DNA of 64,000 nt from Melolontha melolontha (GCA_935421215.2 OW285237.1:21674604-21738603); one strand, 5' to 3'; counted from the stretch's first letter, positions 38,114-49,781 are shown. The notes: generated from the sequence alone by a model not told the origin. A program made the numbers and translations.

Positions 38114-38317
38114 TTATTTTTTTGTTTCATATAATTCTATTCTATAGAATGCTAAAAATTTTGCATCATTCACTTGCAATTCTTTTGCCGCAACAAATAA
38201 ACGGCAATGAAAATTCCGTTCTATGTACGGATGCATCCAAACTCTCCGTTTTCTTCTTTTTATCCGACGGTAATAATAAAACATAACAGCATCTTCCTCG
38301 TCACTTGAATCACTCAT
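38114..38317 (-). CDS. Harbinger-type transposase, N-terminal remnant
   Basis: 67 aa starting MSDSSDEEDAV, then RRIKRRKRRVWMHPYIERNF and AKFLAFYRIELYE. The acidic start, Arg/Lys run and WxHP motif are typical of the N-terminus of insect Harbinger transposases and derived MADF/nuclease-like proteins. The catalytic domain is absent. The stop follows directly after ETKK. Confidence 0.65.
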   Translation of the reverse strand: MSDSSDEEDAVMFYYYRRIKRRKRRVWMHPYIERNFHCRLFVAAKELQVNDAKFLAFYRIELYETKK

Positions 38318-38672
38318 TACAACGGAGTTGAGACAAATATTAAAATCACAGGAGGAATTTAAAAACTTTTATTATAAAGATAAAATCAATCACTATACAA
38401 ATATAAATATTCTGTGAACTAGCTTACAGCACAAAGTTACGGTAAAATGGTTACAAAAATGACTACGCCTAATAAAACTTTTTAACGTAAATAATACTAA
38501 AGAGGGCGGGTAATATAGTTTGTGTATAGATGAAGAAAGCAGACGAGAAAAATCGAGCCGTGTGCGGATGGACAGAATTTGCATCGTGCAGTTCGCGCGT
38601 GACGCGTGTAACGCTTCGACTTCGAGACGCGTCCACTTCGATTACCAATCGACCCGTGTGCGGAGGCTCTTA

Positions 38673-39723
38673 TACATACGTATCATTCAATAAGCTTAAT
38701 GTTTTAAATTAGGTTTAGTTAAATAACATTTTAAAAGCAACCTCGTTGTGTTTCTTTCTATTAATATTTTCTTTCAACTTTGTACATGTTCGGAACCCAT
38801 GGCGTTCATCATAAACTAGTTAATTACTAAGAATTCCACTAAAAGAATTTACTTTTTACACCAAGCGTAACACTAAATTTGGTGCCTCAACGTGAAATTA
38901 TTTCAAAATATATCAACGCTAACAATAAATTTGATGCAACAATATGTAGGAATTTTAGAACTTAGCGCCAATAATTAAGAAAAGTTAAGTATAAAGTGAT
39001 GTGTTCATGAACTAAGTGGAAATACTACAACATGTTCAGTTCGTGTTAAACGAATTACGACTGGCTTAATTACATCATAAACAGAAATATTGAAGTAAAA
39101 TTATTCATTAAATTATGTTTACATAAGAATCATAAATTTTCTATTATAAAAATTCACACTTAATAAAAGATAAAATCGGCGTAAAATAAAATATTTATTT
39201 TTTTCTTTTCGCAATTATAAAAATGTCAATAATAAAAAAATATAGGCGTTTGTTTGTCGAGATTTAAATTTACAAGCTACATACTTTAAGGAGTGTATCA
39301 AAAATAAGATACAATCATCCAAAAGGATATTTACGATTAATTGCGATTTCTTAATGTTTAGTAGCGACTACGGGACATTTCGATTGTTTTACAGAAACAT
39401 TCAAGGTAATTTAATTTTAAATATGAAAATAAAGGTTTTTGGCAAAAATAAGGGGTGGACGATAAAACTATCAAGCGAGCCACAAGATTAATATCCTGGG
39501 CAGGCCGTGAACGACTGAGGTCAACATATAAGTCACGTCTGAGCTTAGAGAATTGAGTCATTTGTAAATAATCGTAAGTCAAATTGACAAGTTATGATTT
39601 AACCTATTACTAATAATTAATAATACGAAATGTAGGTTAGATCACTTAATCAATCTAAGACATAACTGATTTAATCCATGGCATACTTTGAAAACTTTTG
39701 TTGTGGCTCACTCCTTACCACAC
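38673..39723. other. unassigned stretch
   Basis: No recognised frame. At 39637-39710 lies a repeat (ATCACTTAATCAATCTAAGACATAAC...) that recurs in direct orientation at 56925-56995. Confidence 0.5.
39637..39710. repeat. dispersed repeat, partner at 56925-56995
   Basis: About 70 bases shared with few changes, starting ATCACTTAATCAATCTAAGA and ending near TGGCTCACT / TGTCTCACT. Likely a fragment of an unidentified element. Confidence 0.7.
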
Positions 39724-40249
39724 TCCGCAAAATAATTACACAGGCCTGCATAAAATTTGTGATGACGTGATTTTTGTTTGTTAAGCTCAGTTTTTATATA
39801 GCAATAACTAATTAAAATACAGTTGGTCTCTACCACACGCAGATTTTTTTTGGAACAAAAGAAAAAGAAAAAAATATAAAAAAAATCTTATAATAGGCGT
39901 TTTAATACATTTTAAAATGAATGTACTACTTCAAATTCTAGGTATTAACCCAAAGATGATTTTCTGTTGTGGTTTTAAAGAAATTTGTTAAATAGGCTCT
40001 CATTACCTGATGTAAATCTTTTATTACATGTATTAATTTTGGACAAGATTTCCGGGAATTTTTACCTGCTAAATCCTATTTATTATGCTTACACTTTATT
40101 AGTACTGCGAAGAAGGATTTCAAGTTTATCACTCCAAACAAAATGCATATTTTAATGTCATTTACTTCATTATAGCTCTGAGTGTCAATCAGTAAACAAG
40201 TAAAATTAATTTGTCTTTAGCGTTGTGCGTGGTATTTGATAAATAAACA

Positions 40250-40912
40250 TTGCTTAAAAATATGTCTAGTCGGTGTTGCAAAAACAAACCAGATGATTTC
40301 TGTTATATTTGTGGATATTTCGTCTTGAAAAAGTTTAAGAGACCAATTGGTGAATTTGTGAAAAATGCATATTATGCTTATTTCAAAATCAAATTAGGAG
40401 ATCAAGATAAAGATTGGGCACCGCACGTTGTTTGTAAGGTATGTGAAGAAGGTTTAAGACATTGGACAAAGGGAATAGAAAAAGTCTTCCTTTTGGAATA
40501 CCGATGGTTTGGAGAGAACCGCAAAATCATCATAAAGATTGCTACTTTTATCTTTGTGATATTAAGGGGCATAATAGAAAAACTTTGAAACATATTTTGT
40601 ACCCAAACAATATTAAATCAGCTATCATACCAGTTCCTCACAGTGATCATGTACGTATACCTATACCCCCGAAAGTACTACAAGAAGATATTGAAGCCTC
40701 TTCAACTTCCGGCTCCGTACAGATGGATAGTGATTTTGAACCATCAACCTCAGGTCAAAACCAACCTCAGCTATTTTCACAAGCCGAACGAACTGAATGA
40801 TTTAGTAAGAGATTTGGGACTTTCAAAAGATCTTTCTGAAGTACTGGGGTCTATGTTGAAACAAAAAAATTTGCTTGCCCCAGAAACTACCTTCAGATCT
40901 TCCTTTAGCTGA
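40250..40912 (+). pseudogene. Cys-rich transposon-associated protein, frameshifted
   Basis: Three overlapping frames make one protein. It has RCCKNKPDDFCYICGYFVLK with a CxxC, GEFVKNAYYAYFKIKLGDQD, WAPHVVCKVCEEGLRHWTKG with a second CxxC, then a shift to SLPFGIPMVWREPQNHHKDC, FYLCDIKGHNRKT and HILYPNNIKSAIIPVPHSDH. A second shift gives LNDLVRDLGLSKDLSEVLGS. Proteins with this Cys pattern recur widely among arthropod and cnidarian predictions, usually unannotated. Function unknown; the likely role is zinc binding within the host transposon. No DDE core seen. Confidence 0.65.
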
Positions 40913-41017
40913 ATATGACAGAAAAACAACCAAACGAAGCTTTTCTAAAACGAAAACTTTTTTTAAGAAGCATAAAGAATAAATAACTATTTCTAATAGT
41001 CTCTATGTGTAGATTTT

Positions 41018-41060
<43 letters not shown>
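41018..41060. repeat. (TA)n microsatellite
   Basis: About 21 TA units following the Cys-rich ORF. Confidence 0.95.
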
Positions 41061-41064
<4 letters not shown>

Positions 41065-41889
41065 ACAACCTCTTATACCATTAGGTGTGAGAAACCTTTA
41101 CATTCTTTTTCTCTTAAATTATAACTTAAGTTATTTGCATGTCATCTCTATGTACAAATTTTGTCCAATATTTCTTATTTTTTGCCATTCTTCTAGCTTG
41201 TGCCCAGTCCATGTGTCTTCTCTTCAATGTCGCAGCAACTTCATCATTCCACGTTTTCCTTGGTCGTCCCCGTCTTCTTACGCCTGTCATTTTTGCAAAT
41301 TGCAAATGTTGAAAATTGAAAACTAATCGGCAAAAAGAACGATGTCATTATGATTAAAGATTATTCACGTTTCAAATTCATAATCCAAATTATTTTGACT
41401 TGCCTTTTATCGTCCATGCGGCACATATGACCGAACCATTTTAGATTTTTGTATTTTTTTAAATATAATATAAAACTAGCTTATAAATGAAATAAATCGT
41501 GTTTTTTCTATATTTTTTGATTTTACTGGTTTGAAAAATAACCTTACGTGATACAAAAAAAATAAAAGCAGATTTGAAATCAGCGCTACCCAATTACTAG
41601 AAAACAGTTAAAAATTTTAAATCAACATTCAAAGAGTTGAAAAATGCAGGCCTGTGTTATCGCAACAGCTGAATTTTTTGAGTCTACGACCATTTAAACG
41701 TACTGTTTGCTATTAAATTGATCATGTGACCTTTTTTGTCGTTGTCAGACTGACATCTAAACGACATACCAAAAAAACATTCTTTTTACTGCCTGTTTTT
41801 TGATAAGTGCCGAAGACGTGCAGTAGAGAGCATTTAAAATATTGTAGTTTGTTAGTCAGATCGGTTCAATTTTTTATTAAATTACCGTT

Positions 41890-42929
41890 ATGAATGTTCA
41901 GCAACGTGTGTCTTTACATCTTACGTATGAAGAAACTGTGCAATGTATCACACTGGTGGAAAATGGCCGTAGCATGCGGTATGTAGCTAGAGTGCTAGGA
42001 GTACAGCCATCAACTGTAAGTAGCAGTAGCACGATTTAGGGAAACTGGGAACTATAGAAGAAGGCCTGGGCAAGGTCGCAAAATAGCTACTACCCCACGA
42101 GATGATCGTTTTCTGCGGTTAACTGCTCTGCGTACGTGTCATTTCACTGCTAAATTTCTCAAGAATGAGCTTTTAGGGGCTAGAAATGTACAGCTTTCCA
42201 CACAAACTATCCGCAACCGTCTTCGAGAAGATGAGATAACAGCTCATGTTCCTGCTCACGGTCCACTTCTCACCAGAGAGCACCGAGTAGCCCGATTACA
42301 GTTTGCACGCGAACACGCCGATTGGGACATAACCCACTGGGCCAATGTCATCTTTACGGAAGAGTCTAGGTTTGCTTTATGGTCTTCTGACAGACGTGTG
42401 CCGGTGTACAGACGACCTGGCGAACGTTATACTGTCTGTAACTTCCGTCCACGTGTCCCTTTTGGTGGAGGATCCGTGATGTTATGGGGAGGCATCTCTT
42501 TACAGGGCCATACAGCATTGGTACCATTACCTGGGGCTAGATTAACAGCAGCTAGATATGTTACCGACATTTTAGAAGAACATGTGATACCATATACGCC
42601 CTGTTGGCGAAAATTGTGTTCTTATGCACGACAATGTACGACCCCACATAGCAGGAATTGTACAGCAATATTTGCAGGAAGTCCAATTGCCAGTATTAAG
42701 GTGGCCTGCACGAACCCCAGACATGAATCCTATCGAGCATGTCTGGGACCACCTAGGACAAGCTTTAAAACGGCACCAGCGAGCATTCTTTAACCTTGAA
42801 GAACTCGAAGATGTACTTTTACAAAAATGGGAAAATCTTTCCCAAGACTATGTATGTTGCAGACCTCATACGCAGAATGCCAAGGAGGATGGAAGCTGTA
42901 ATTCAAGCCAGGGATATACCAGATACTAG
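41890..42929 (+). pseudogene. Tc1-like (DD34E) transposase with frameshifts
   Basis: From the ATG at 41890: LTYEETVQCITLVENGRSMR and VARVLGVQPSTV (helix-turn-helix), a shift, then VARFRETGNYRRRPGQGRK with the GRPR-like hook, RFALWSSDRRVPVYRRPGER, GGGSVMLWGGIS, a shift, MHDNVRPHIAG and ARTPDMNPIEHVWDHLG. 34 residues separate the Asp of MHDN from the Glu of PIEH, the DD34E spacing. The first catalytic Asp is Glu (FTEESRF instead of FTDESRF). A further shift changes the C-terminus near 42840. Confidence 0.88.
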
Positions 42930-43131
42930 TGCCATTTTAAACCAGTATTTATTATTTTGTAATTTTGAATAAGGTGTTCTTTTGTTATTTTCTGCATTAT
43001 ATGAGTTGAACAGTGCTGTTAATTATCTTTTATATTTTTTCATGACCTAACATTTATAAGTAGAATAGTTTAGATATTCAGAAATGATATTTTATGGAAA
43101 AAAGTTGGTGTTGCGATAATTATTTTGCGGA

Positions 43132-43510
43132 TGTATTAAAAATCGTTGTCTGATTATTATCAATTATTATGGTTACTGATAAAACAACCAAACTTCAATG
43201 AGCCTGGTGTGCAAATATTAACTATTTCAGGAATTTCATAATTTTGGGACGAAAAACTATCAATTCGATTGCAATTTAGTTACAATCTAGTATTTTTGAC
43301 ATGCACCCTAATCATATTAATATACGCATCACCAGTGCTGCTAGAAGTAGGAACTCTCTTAATAGCAATCTTTATCATGCGCTCACGTTACCTAGCACCA
43401 CCAGCAAAATAGCTAATCTAACAATTAAATAATTTAAATTTCAAAGAAGTACGTCAAGTTTTACATTTGATTTATTCAAATTTGTGATTTACTCTTTGTT
43501 TATTTGCAAA
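43132..43510. other. unassigned stretch
   Basis: No recognised feature between the Tc1-like end and the transposase fragment at 43529. Confidence 0.5.
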
Positions 43511-43528
43511 AGTATCAAATTCGGAACA

Positions 43529-43705
43529 ATGAGTAATTATACAAACGAAGAAAGAGTTTTTATGGTGAAAATATATTACAGTGGCTGAGTGGCTGTAAAT
43601 TGTGACGAGTTGTGATCTATTTGCCGTTAATTTTGATAATAGACCTATACCATCTGTAAGCACTATTAAAAAATATTTGCAAAATTTCGAAACACTTGCA
43701 AACAT
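43529..43705 (+). pseudogene. DD41D-type transposase N-terminal relic
   Basis: MSNYTNEERVFMVKIYYSG, stop, then in another frame FDNRPIPSVSTIKKYLQNFE, the first helix-turn-helix of a DD41D-type transposase (compare MSYTNEEKRDMISIFYSS at 52837). About 60 codons remain. Confidence 0.6.
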
Positions 43706-43865
43706 TTTAGTAGCATTGGAACGTAGAGGTGGTGAGCAATCTTAGCGGCTAGCTTATGTCATTGTACCGGCTAACTTATGTCACTTTCCCGACTAGGTAA
43801 TGTCATTTCAGTATTTATGAAACGTCAGTGTCATTTAAATATTCATCAATCGACGTATGTATTGT

Positions 43866-43983
43866 AAACTGGCGGACAAAAAACTCATTTTGATGTTTGA
43901 CAACATTTTAACAAAATTAACACGTTGTGAATCAGTTTTTAAGTCTTGAAGGTTATTTAGATGCAAAATGTTAATGTATAACG
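43866..43983. repeat. dispersed repeat, inverted partner at 53541-53658
   Basis: CGGACAAAAAACTCATTTTG to TTAGATGCAAAATGTTAATG, about 118 bases, is found inverted at 53541-53658 with few mismatches. The copy at 53541 is just outside the large hAT. Confidence 0.75.
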
Positions 43984-43984
43984 T

Positions 43985-44396
43985 GTGTACATTTGAAAAG
44001 TCAATCTAGGTTACTTTGAAATTTTGATAGACTAAGACGCATATATATTAGTATGTGTTTGTTGTTCCGTAAACGTAAATCCAAATGACATTTGATAATG
44101 TCAATCACAAATATCAGTTAGTGCATAAAATAATCGTGCGTCGATTCTGGTTTAAATAAATTGCTTCTCAGTTTTAAAATGGCTTTCACTTTAGAACATA
44201 AAATTTTTTTAGTCCAGGCTTATTGTCGAAGTGGTAATAAAATTGATGGTTTATGGGTTTATTCAGTTCAAGATTGCATGGTAGCATTTCGAGTTGAGTT
44301 TCCACATTTTGTAATAGATTATATACAATTAAAGAATGCTTTGGATAGAACTTTAAAACTTTTTTCTGAAACTGGTAGTCTCTTAAGAAAATTACT
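43985..44396 (+). mobile_element. DD41D element, 5' fragment
   Basis: Begins with the terminal repeat of the complete copy at 57106 (ATTTGAAAAGTCAATCTAGG...), carries the 5' UTR and the first about 75 codons (MAFTLEHKIFLVQAYCRSGN), then stops abruptly at a junction with the next copy. Confidence 0.8.
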
Positions 44397-44402
44397 TGTT
44401 AC

Positions 44403-45790
44403 CTATATTGTGTTCATTTGAAAAGTCAATCTAGTAGCATGTGATTTACTGAGAACATTTTGAAGTATGTCGTTAATTAAAATTTACTACTTAACTTACG
44501 AAGTCGTATATTTTGACAGTTTCATACATACAAATAAATAACAAATAATAGGTATTTATTGAAAACTATAACAAATGTTGAAAATGTTCAAGATCAATGT
44601 ACTTTAAAATCCTCCGTTCAAAATTTCTGATGATATTCTGCAACATTACTGGATTGTTATTAATTTACATGCATTTCTGTTCGATTCTCTGTAGCATATC
44701 ATTCAAATTCAATATAGGTGTTCGAAATATGTTATTTTTTAGATAAGGCCACAAAAAGAAGTCGCAAGGTGTTAAATCGCATGAACGTGCAGGCCAGGCA
44801 ATTTCAGTATTTCGACTAATTATACGCTCATCAAAAAATTCTCTTAAATAATCCAAAGATTCTGCAGTACAGTGACAAGGTGCTCCGTCTTGTTGGAAAT
44901 ATGCATTTTGAAGTTCATCATCATGCTACTGATTGACAAATGGTTGTAAAATTTCCGGACGGTACCTTTAAGCAGTTAACGTTCCCTGAAAAAATATTGG
45001 TCCAATGATTCGCCTTTCGCTTATCGCTGCCCAAACATCAATTTTCTCTGGATGTAGCGATTCTTCATTAATTACATGTGGATTTTCACTAATCCAAATT
45101 CTTTTAATTTGTGAATTTAGGTATCCCGTTTTATAAAATCATGCCTCATCAGTAAAGATGACTCTTTGCGAAAGTTCTCCATTATTGTTCATATTTACAA
45201 ACCAATTACAAAACTGTAGTCTACGTGGGTAATCAATTTCTAACAATTCTTGATTCTTGTACTGCTGTGACACGGTATGGATAAAGTTGCATATCTTTTT
45301 TTAATAACTTGTGAGTTGTACCAACAGAAAGGTTTATTTGTTGACTCAAATGTCGAACAGATGTTGGTGGTTCATTTTCCATTATTTCTTCAACACGATT
45401 GACAACTTGAGGTGTACGTTTCTTAAGTGCTCCGCTGCCTGATATTCTTAAGAGACTACCAGTTTCAGAAAAAAGTTTTAAAGTTCTACCCAAAGCATTA
45501 TTAAATTGTATATAATCTATTACAAAATGTGGAAACCCAACTTGAAATTCTACCATGCAATCTTGAACTGAATAAACCCATAAACCATCAATTTTATTAC
45601 CACTTCGAAAATAAGCCTGGACTAAAAAAAATTTATGTTCTAAAGTGAAAGCCATTTTAAAACTGAGAAGCAATTTATTTAAACCAGAATCGACGCACGA
45701 TTATTTTATGCACTAACTGATATTTGTGATTGACATTATCAAATGTCATTTGGATTTACGTTTACGGAACAACAAACACATACTAATATA
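44403..45790 (-). mobile_element. DD41D element, second copy
   Basis: Minus-strand copy of the same family: its 3' terminal repeat lies at about 44408-44435 (GTTCATTTGAAAAGTCAATC) and its 5' part reaches 45790, just short of the terminal repeat. Same family as 57106-58551. Confidence 0.8.
44665..45655 (-). pseudogene. DD41D transposase, frameshifted
   Basis: Start MAFTLEHKFFLVQAYFRSGN at 45655; open to 45233, with DNA-binding motifs SGALKKRTPQVVNRVEEIME and SVRHLSQQINLSVGTTHKLL. A one-base change near 45240 shifts the frame. Beyond it the motifs FTDEA, stop, FYKTGYLNSQ, YFQQDGAPCHCTAESLDYLR and RSCDLTPCDFFLWPYLKNNI can be followed in the other frame with two further stops, to MLQRIEQKCM. Confidence 0.82.
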
Positions 45791-45792
45791 AC

Positions 45793-46057
45793 GGGTGTTC
45801 ATTTGAAAAGTCAATCTAGTAGCATGTGATTTATTGAGAACATTTTGTAGTATGTCGTAAATTAAAATTTACTACTTAACTATGAAGTCGTATATTTTGA
45901 CAGTTCCATACATACAAATAAATAACAAATATGATTGACATTATCAAATGTCATTTGGATTTACGTTTACGGAACAACAAACACATACTAATATATATGC
46001 GTCTTATTCTATCAAAATTTCAAAGTAACCTAGATTGACTTTTCAAATGAACACATG
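45793..46057. mobile_element. MITE-like internal-deletion derivative of the DD41D family
   Basis: About 265 bp made of the 3' terminal 135 bp of the family fused to the 5' terminal about 125 bp (breakpoint near 45932), both ends facing outward with the GTTCATTTGAAAAGTCAATC repeat. All coding sequence is gone, but both terminal repeats are kept, so it could be mobilised in trans. Confidence 0.82.
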
Positions 46058-47520
46058 TTACTTAAATTCCTAAAATCAAATGACAGCAATAAGATACTAA
46101 CATCTGTGTTCGAACGCAAAATAGAAAAAAAAAAATTTAAACTGTAACTGCAATTACTCAATGGAGTAGAGTCGTTCTTAAAATTAGATTGTCAATAAAC
46201 GCTTTCATAACATTGTTCGCGATTTCGATAATTCTTGTTTACATTTCTAAATACATTAAACAATCTTTTACAGAAGAAACTCTAAGGATCAATTTGAGAC
46301 AGAATAGAAACCAAGAATATATGAAATTGCGTGTAATAATTGTAATGGTAAATATATTAGACAAACGAGACCTACTAATATTCGTTTTGAAGAATATCTA
46401 GCTTAATTTGGATATAATGAGGCGGTCAAATAAAATGTTACCCAACATATTTCAATGGAATATAGGTCATATCAGTATAAATAATTTTAAATAGTTAAAG
46501 AATGTTTTGTCAACCTACGAATTAGCTATTTACGTGAGTATATTCGTTTATAAAAATAAAACAAACCTTCTGAATTTAGTTCTATCTCTCGGCAATAAAA
46601 AAGCAAGTTTAAATTATATGGTTCTTGGATGTATTAGTCATAAGGTTATTATTGATCCATTACTCTACCAACAACGGTTATTTATTTTTTATATTTTAAT
46701 TATAAAACACTTTATACTTTTCTGTTTCACACTCTTAATAAAATGAAAATCGAAATATAATGTAAAAGCAATCTTTGCGTTCTTTTTCTGTTTGTTTATG
46801 TCTTGAACTGCGAACTGTCCTTATTTAATAAATTGTTTCGTAATAGATTGTGTTTTGTTCTACTTTTGATTTAAACAATAGGGTAAACGGATCATCAAAA
46901 CCCCACACGACAAACTCCAATGGATAACTTCACAGACGAAGATTAATTTCTCCAATAAAAAAAAACGTTTCTTTTCGGAACCAACACATTTGTGTTAAAA
47001 GAAAAAATTAATGATGGCTTCAATGTCTTGCCTGTTTTGTATACTGCATTAATAAATTACTGTGCTTACTTTAATTATTAATTCATATTTATTCTGAATA
47101 TTATGAGATCTTACATATATAATGTTGTTTAATCTGATTTGGTTTTTGATGTTAGTTTTTAAATTTTATTTTTCGGTATTTTTTCATTTTAAAACGGACA
47201 GCACTAAAAAAAGCTTTTTTTTTTATAATTAATTATTGTAATTTACACATTTCAACAACCAAAACTTTCAAATAACCGTTTTTTCTCTGAAATATTAGGT
47301 TAGCTTAACGAATGTCACTTGGAAACTCCACGTCCTTTTCTCTTTAAACAATTACAATAACGCTTACTTTTTCTATCTCTCTAACCGTTACCAAATGTAT
47401 CCATATTTTATTAATGATTTTTCATCTGTAAACGGACGGACAAAAAACTGCCCGATTCATTTTTTTGTATTGTAGAATGGGTTATCTATGTCTCAAAAAT
47501 AGCATATGAATTGTTATAGG
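46058..47520. other. AT-rich stretch
   Basis: No recognised coding content; the short frames at 46189-46401 and 46507-46746 look like chance. The motif TTCGAACGCAAAATAGAAAAA at 46110-46130 recurs at 56185-56205. Confidence 0.5.
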
Positions 47521-47598
47521 TAGAGACCGGACACATCGGGTTGAAATGACGTCGTCATTAGGATGGACGATATAAATAGTCTACAACATCTGCAAGTA

Positions 47599-49367
47599 CA
47601 GTGCGATTGTAAATGATTGAGGATAGTTTGAATTTAGCGCCAACATTTTTTTTTTTAATGTTGGTCACAATTAGTATCTGCTTAAAATTTGATTCTATTA
47701 TTTTTCTTCAGTGGCGTTTCGTATTAGAGGGTTCACTATTAAATAAGAAAGTAATTTGTGATTTAAATATTGCTATTACTACTAAATTCATTCAAAATTA
47801 ATAATATTCTCACTATAGATAATAATATTAAGTTAGATAGTAACTATTATTAACAATTAATGCATTATATTATTCAAACAGATCAATGTACATCACATTA
47901 ATAATTAAGGTAAATATAATCAAAAACACAATTTGTAACATAAAATATATTAAGTTAGTTCCAGTGATACAATATATCTATTACATTTATTTGACAAGTA
48001 AGTTAGAAAGAAAATATAAATATAAAATTATCTACGAGTCATTTACAGAAAACCATATACATAATAGCATTTTTCAGAAACCTTGTGAAGTTTAAGAATT
48101 GTGGCTTAATAGTATTGTTATATTATAAATGGTTAACGTGAACGTTATGGCCAACGATCCTTACTAATTAATCTATCATCGAAATACTGTTGTAGAAGTT
48201 CTAATGTATCATGAGCTACATGAGGTGGAGCTCCATCTTGCTGAAAATATCCTGTTTGCAATTCATCATCGTGTAATTGATTTATAAAAGTTTGCAGTAT
48301 TTCTGTACGATATCGCTCAGCATTAATAGTGTCATTAAAAAATATCGGGCCAATGACTCGTCGTCTTGACATGGCTATCCAAACACCTATTTTCAATGGA
48401 TGCAAGCTGGTTTCTACATAATTATTTGGATTTTCAGTTGCCCACGTTCTATAATTTTGGCTATGTATATATCTTGATAAATGAAACCAATCCTCGTCTG
48501 ACATAAATGTCACATTTAAAATATCATCATTATTTAAATTTTCATTGAACCATTGACAATATTGCACTCTACGTTCATAGTCAATATTGAACAATTGTTG
48601 CATAACAGTTACTCTGTAGGGATGCTTATGCAAATTTTGTACTAAAACTTTTCTAGTGGTATTATATGACAGACCTTAAATAAATAAATAATTAGTAATG
48701 AAAATAACGTTAATTAAATTCATTTACCTCTTTGTGCAGCCAATTTTCGAATAGATTTGTTTGGGCTTGCCACAATCCGTTGTCTAACATCATCAACAAC
48801 ATCTTCTGTCAAGACTGTTGGTCGACCACTAGATTTACCCTTACAAATACAATTTTTAGTTTCAAAGCGGCGAATAACCCTATCTTTATGTTGCGCAAAT
48901 ATTTTATATGAAACAATATGGTTAGGATAATTTTGCCGAAATTGATTCAGGCAAGATTGCAATGAATATGACCATTCACCGTCTTCTCTAAGAGTCCCAC
49001 TACGGTAATGTGCTTTTAGAATAAAAGAATCCTGCTCGTCCGTAAATGGCACGCTGCTGCAATACTTAAAAAATAAAAGCAATGATTTTAATTGTATTGA
49101 TTAGAGGTTTCTATTAAACTTACCTAAATAACGGATAATATAGAATAATAGTTCTGATAAGAACAGTTTTTTTACGTAAATGCAAAAGAAATATCGAAAA
49201 TAAAAGTAGGGAAATAATATGAAAATACGAGAACCAAACAAATATATAAACGAACGTCACTGCGATTTTGCTAGATGTTCCACAGAATAGCCAACGTCAA
49301 AATATGAATTACCCTAAAAACTACGGCGGTAAATTTGAACTGTCTTCAGACATTTACAATCGCACTG
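47599..49367 (-). mobile_element. DD41D-type element nested in the hAT
   Basis: Ends CAGTGCGATTGTAAATGATT (47599) and, inverted, CAGTGCGATTGTAAATGTCT (49367) with about 45 bp of similar terminal repeat, flanked by TA (47597-47598, 49368-49369). Joining the flanks restores ACATCTGCAAGTACATCAC, matching the MITE at 2958-2976. Confidence 0.88.
48145..49082 (-). pseudogene. DD41D transposase with a 53-nt intron, truncated
   Basis: Exon 1 (49082-48728) has TDEQDSFILKAHYRSGTL, a first DNA-binding region, the hook GKSSGRPTVLTEDVVDDVRQ and NKSIRKLAAQRG. A 53-nt intron (48727-48675, GTAAAT...TTTAAG) restores the frame into exon 2 (48674-48145) with LSYNTTRKVLVQNLHKHPYR, MSDEDWFHLSRYIHSQ (first Asp), SRRRVIGPIFF and YFQQDGAPPHVAHDTL (second Asp). 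It stops after ISKDRWP, just before the third Asp block. The start may be the Met before PFTDEQ or slightly downstream. Confidence 0.82.
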
Positions 49368-49781
49368 TACATCACACTATCACACAGTTATTGAATGCAC
49401 TATTGATTTGGTTAGCGTGCACATCTGTTTCCATCGAGAATTGCGACGTTTTTTGTTAGATATTTACAGGTAAATTTCTGTTTTCATGGGCGTAGATAGA
49501 AACGTGTGGAGTTTTAATAATTTAGTCTATTTAGATTATATTTCGTAAGATAAATAAAGTGCTGTGAGTTAGTTTCTTGTTTACATAGTTTTAACTGTTA
49601 ATTACACCGTAACTTTTGTGATAGATCCTGTTTAATATCGTTTGATTGAATCTACTTCTCCTAATTATTTCGATGTAAGTGTACATTTTATTTCGTTCAG
49701 TTTCAATAACTTACGCATACATTTTTAGTTTTCATTTATTTAGATCTAGAGCATTGTTTAAGTTACTTTTTCAGATATGAT

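Larger units (their letters stand above)
37030..38669 (-). mobile_element. PIF/Harbinger element with perfect 58-bp TIRs
   Basis: The first 58 bases (GAGCCTCCGCACACGGGTCG...) are repeated inverted without a mismatch at 38612-38669, and TTA flanks both sides (37027-37029, 38670-38672), the PIF/Harbinger target duplication. 1640 bp. Only a short piece of transposase remains, so it is non-autonomous. Identical ends point to a recent insertion. Confidence 0.92.
39739..41657 (+). mobile_element. DNA transposon of uncertain superfamily (TIR CACAGGCCTGCAT, TSD TTA)
   Basis: Thirteen-base perfect terminal repeats CACAGGCCTGCAT / inverse and a 3-bp duplication TTA (39736-39738, 41658-41660) inside the Tc1-like left end. 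1919 bp. It carries a Cys-rich ORF (40250-40912) and a TA microsatellite. 3-bp duplications fit Harbinger or CACTA-type groups, but the terminus matches neither clearly. Confidence 0.75.
39724..43131 (+). mobile_element. Tc1-like element split by another transposon
   Basis: The right end, inverted, reads TCCGCAAAATAATTATCGCA. The left end has the same sequence, but cut after TAATTA (39738) and resumed at 41658 with TTATCGCAACA. Removing 39739-41660 restores the repeat exactly. Without the insert the element is about 1.5 kb. Confidence 0.8.
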
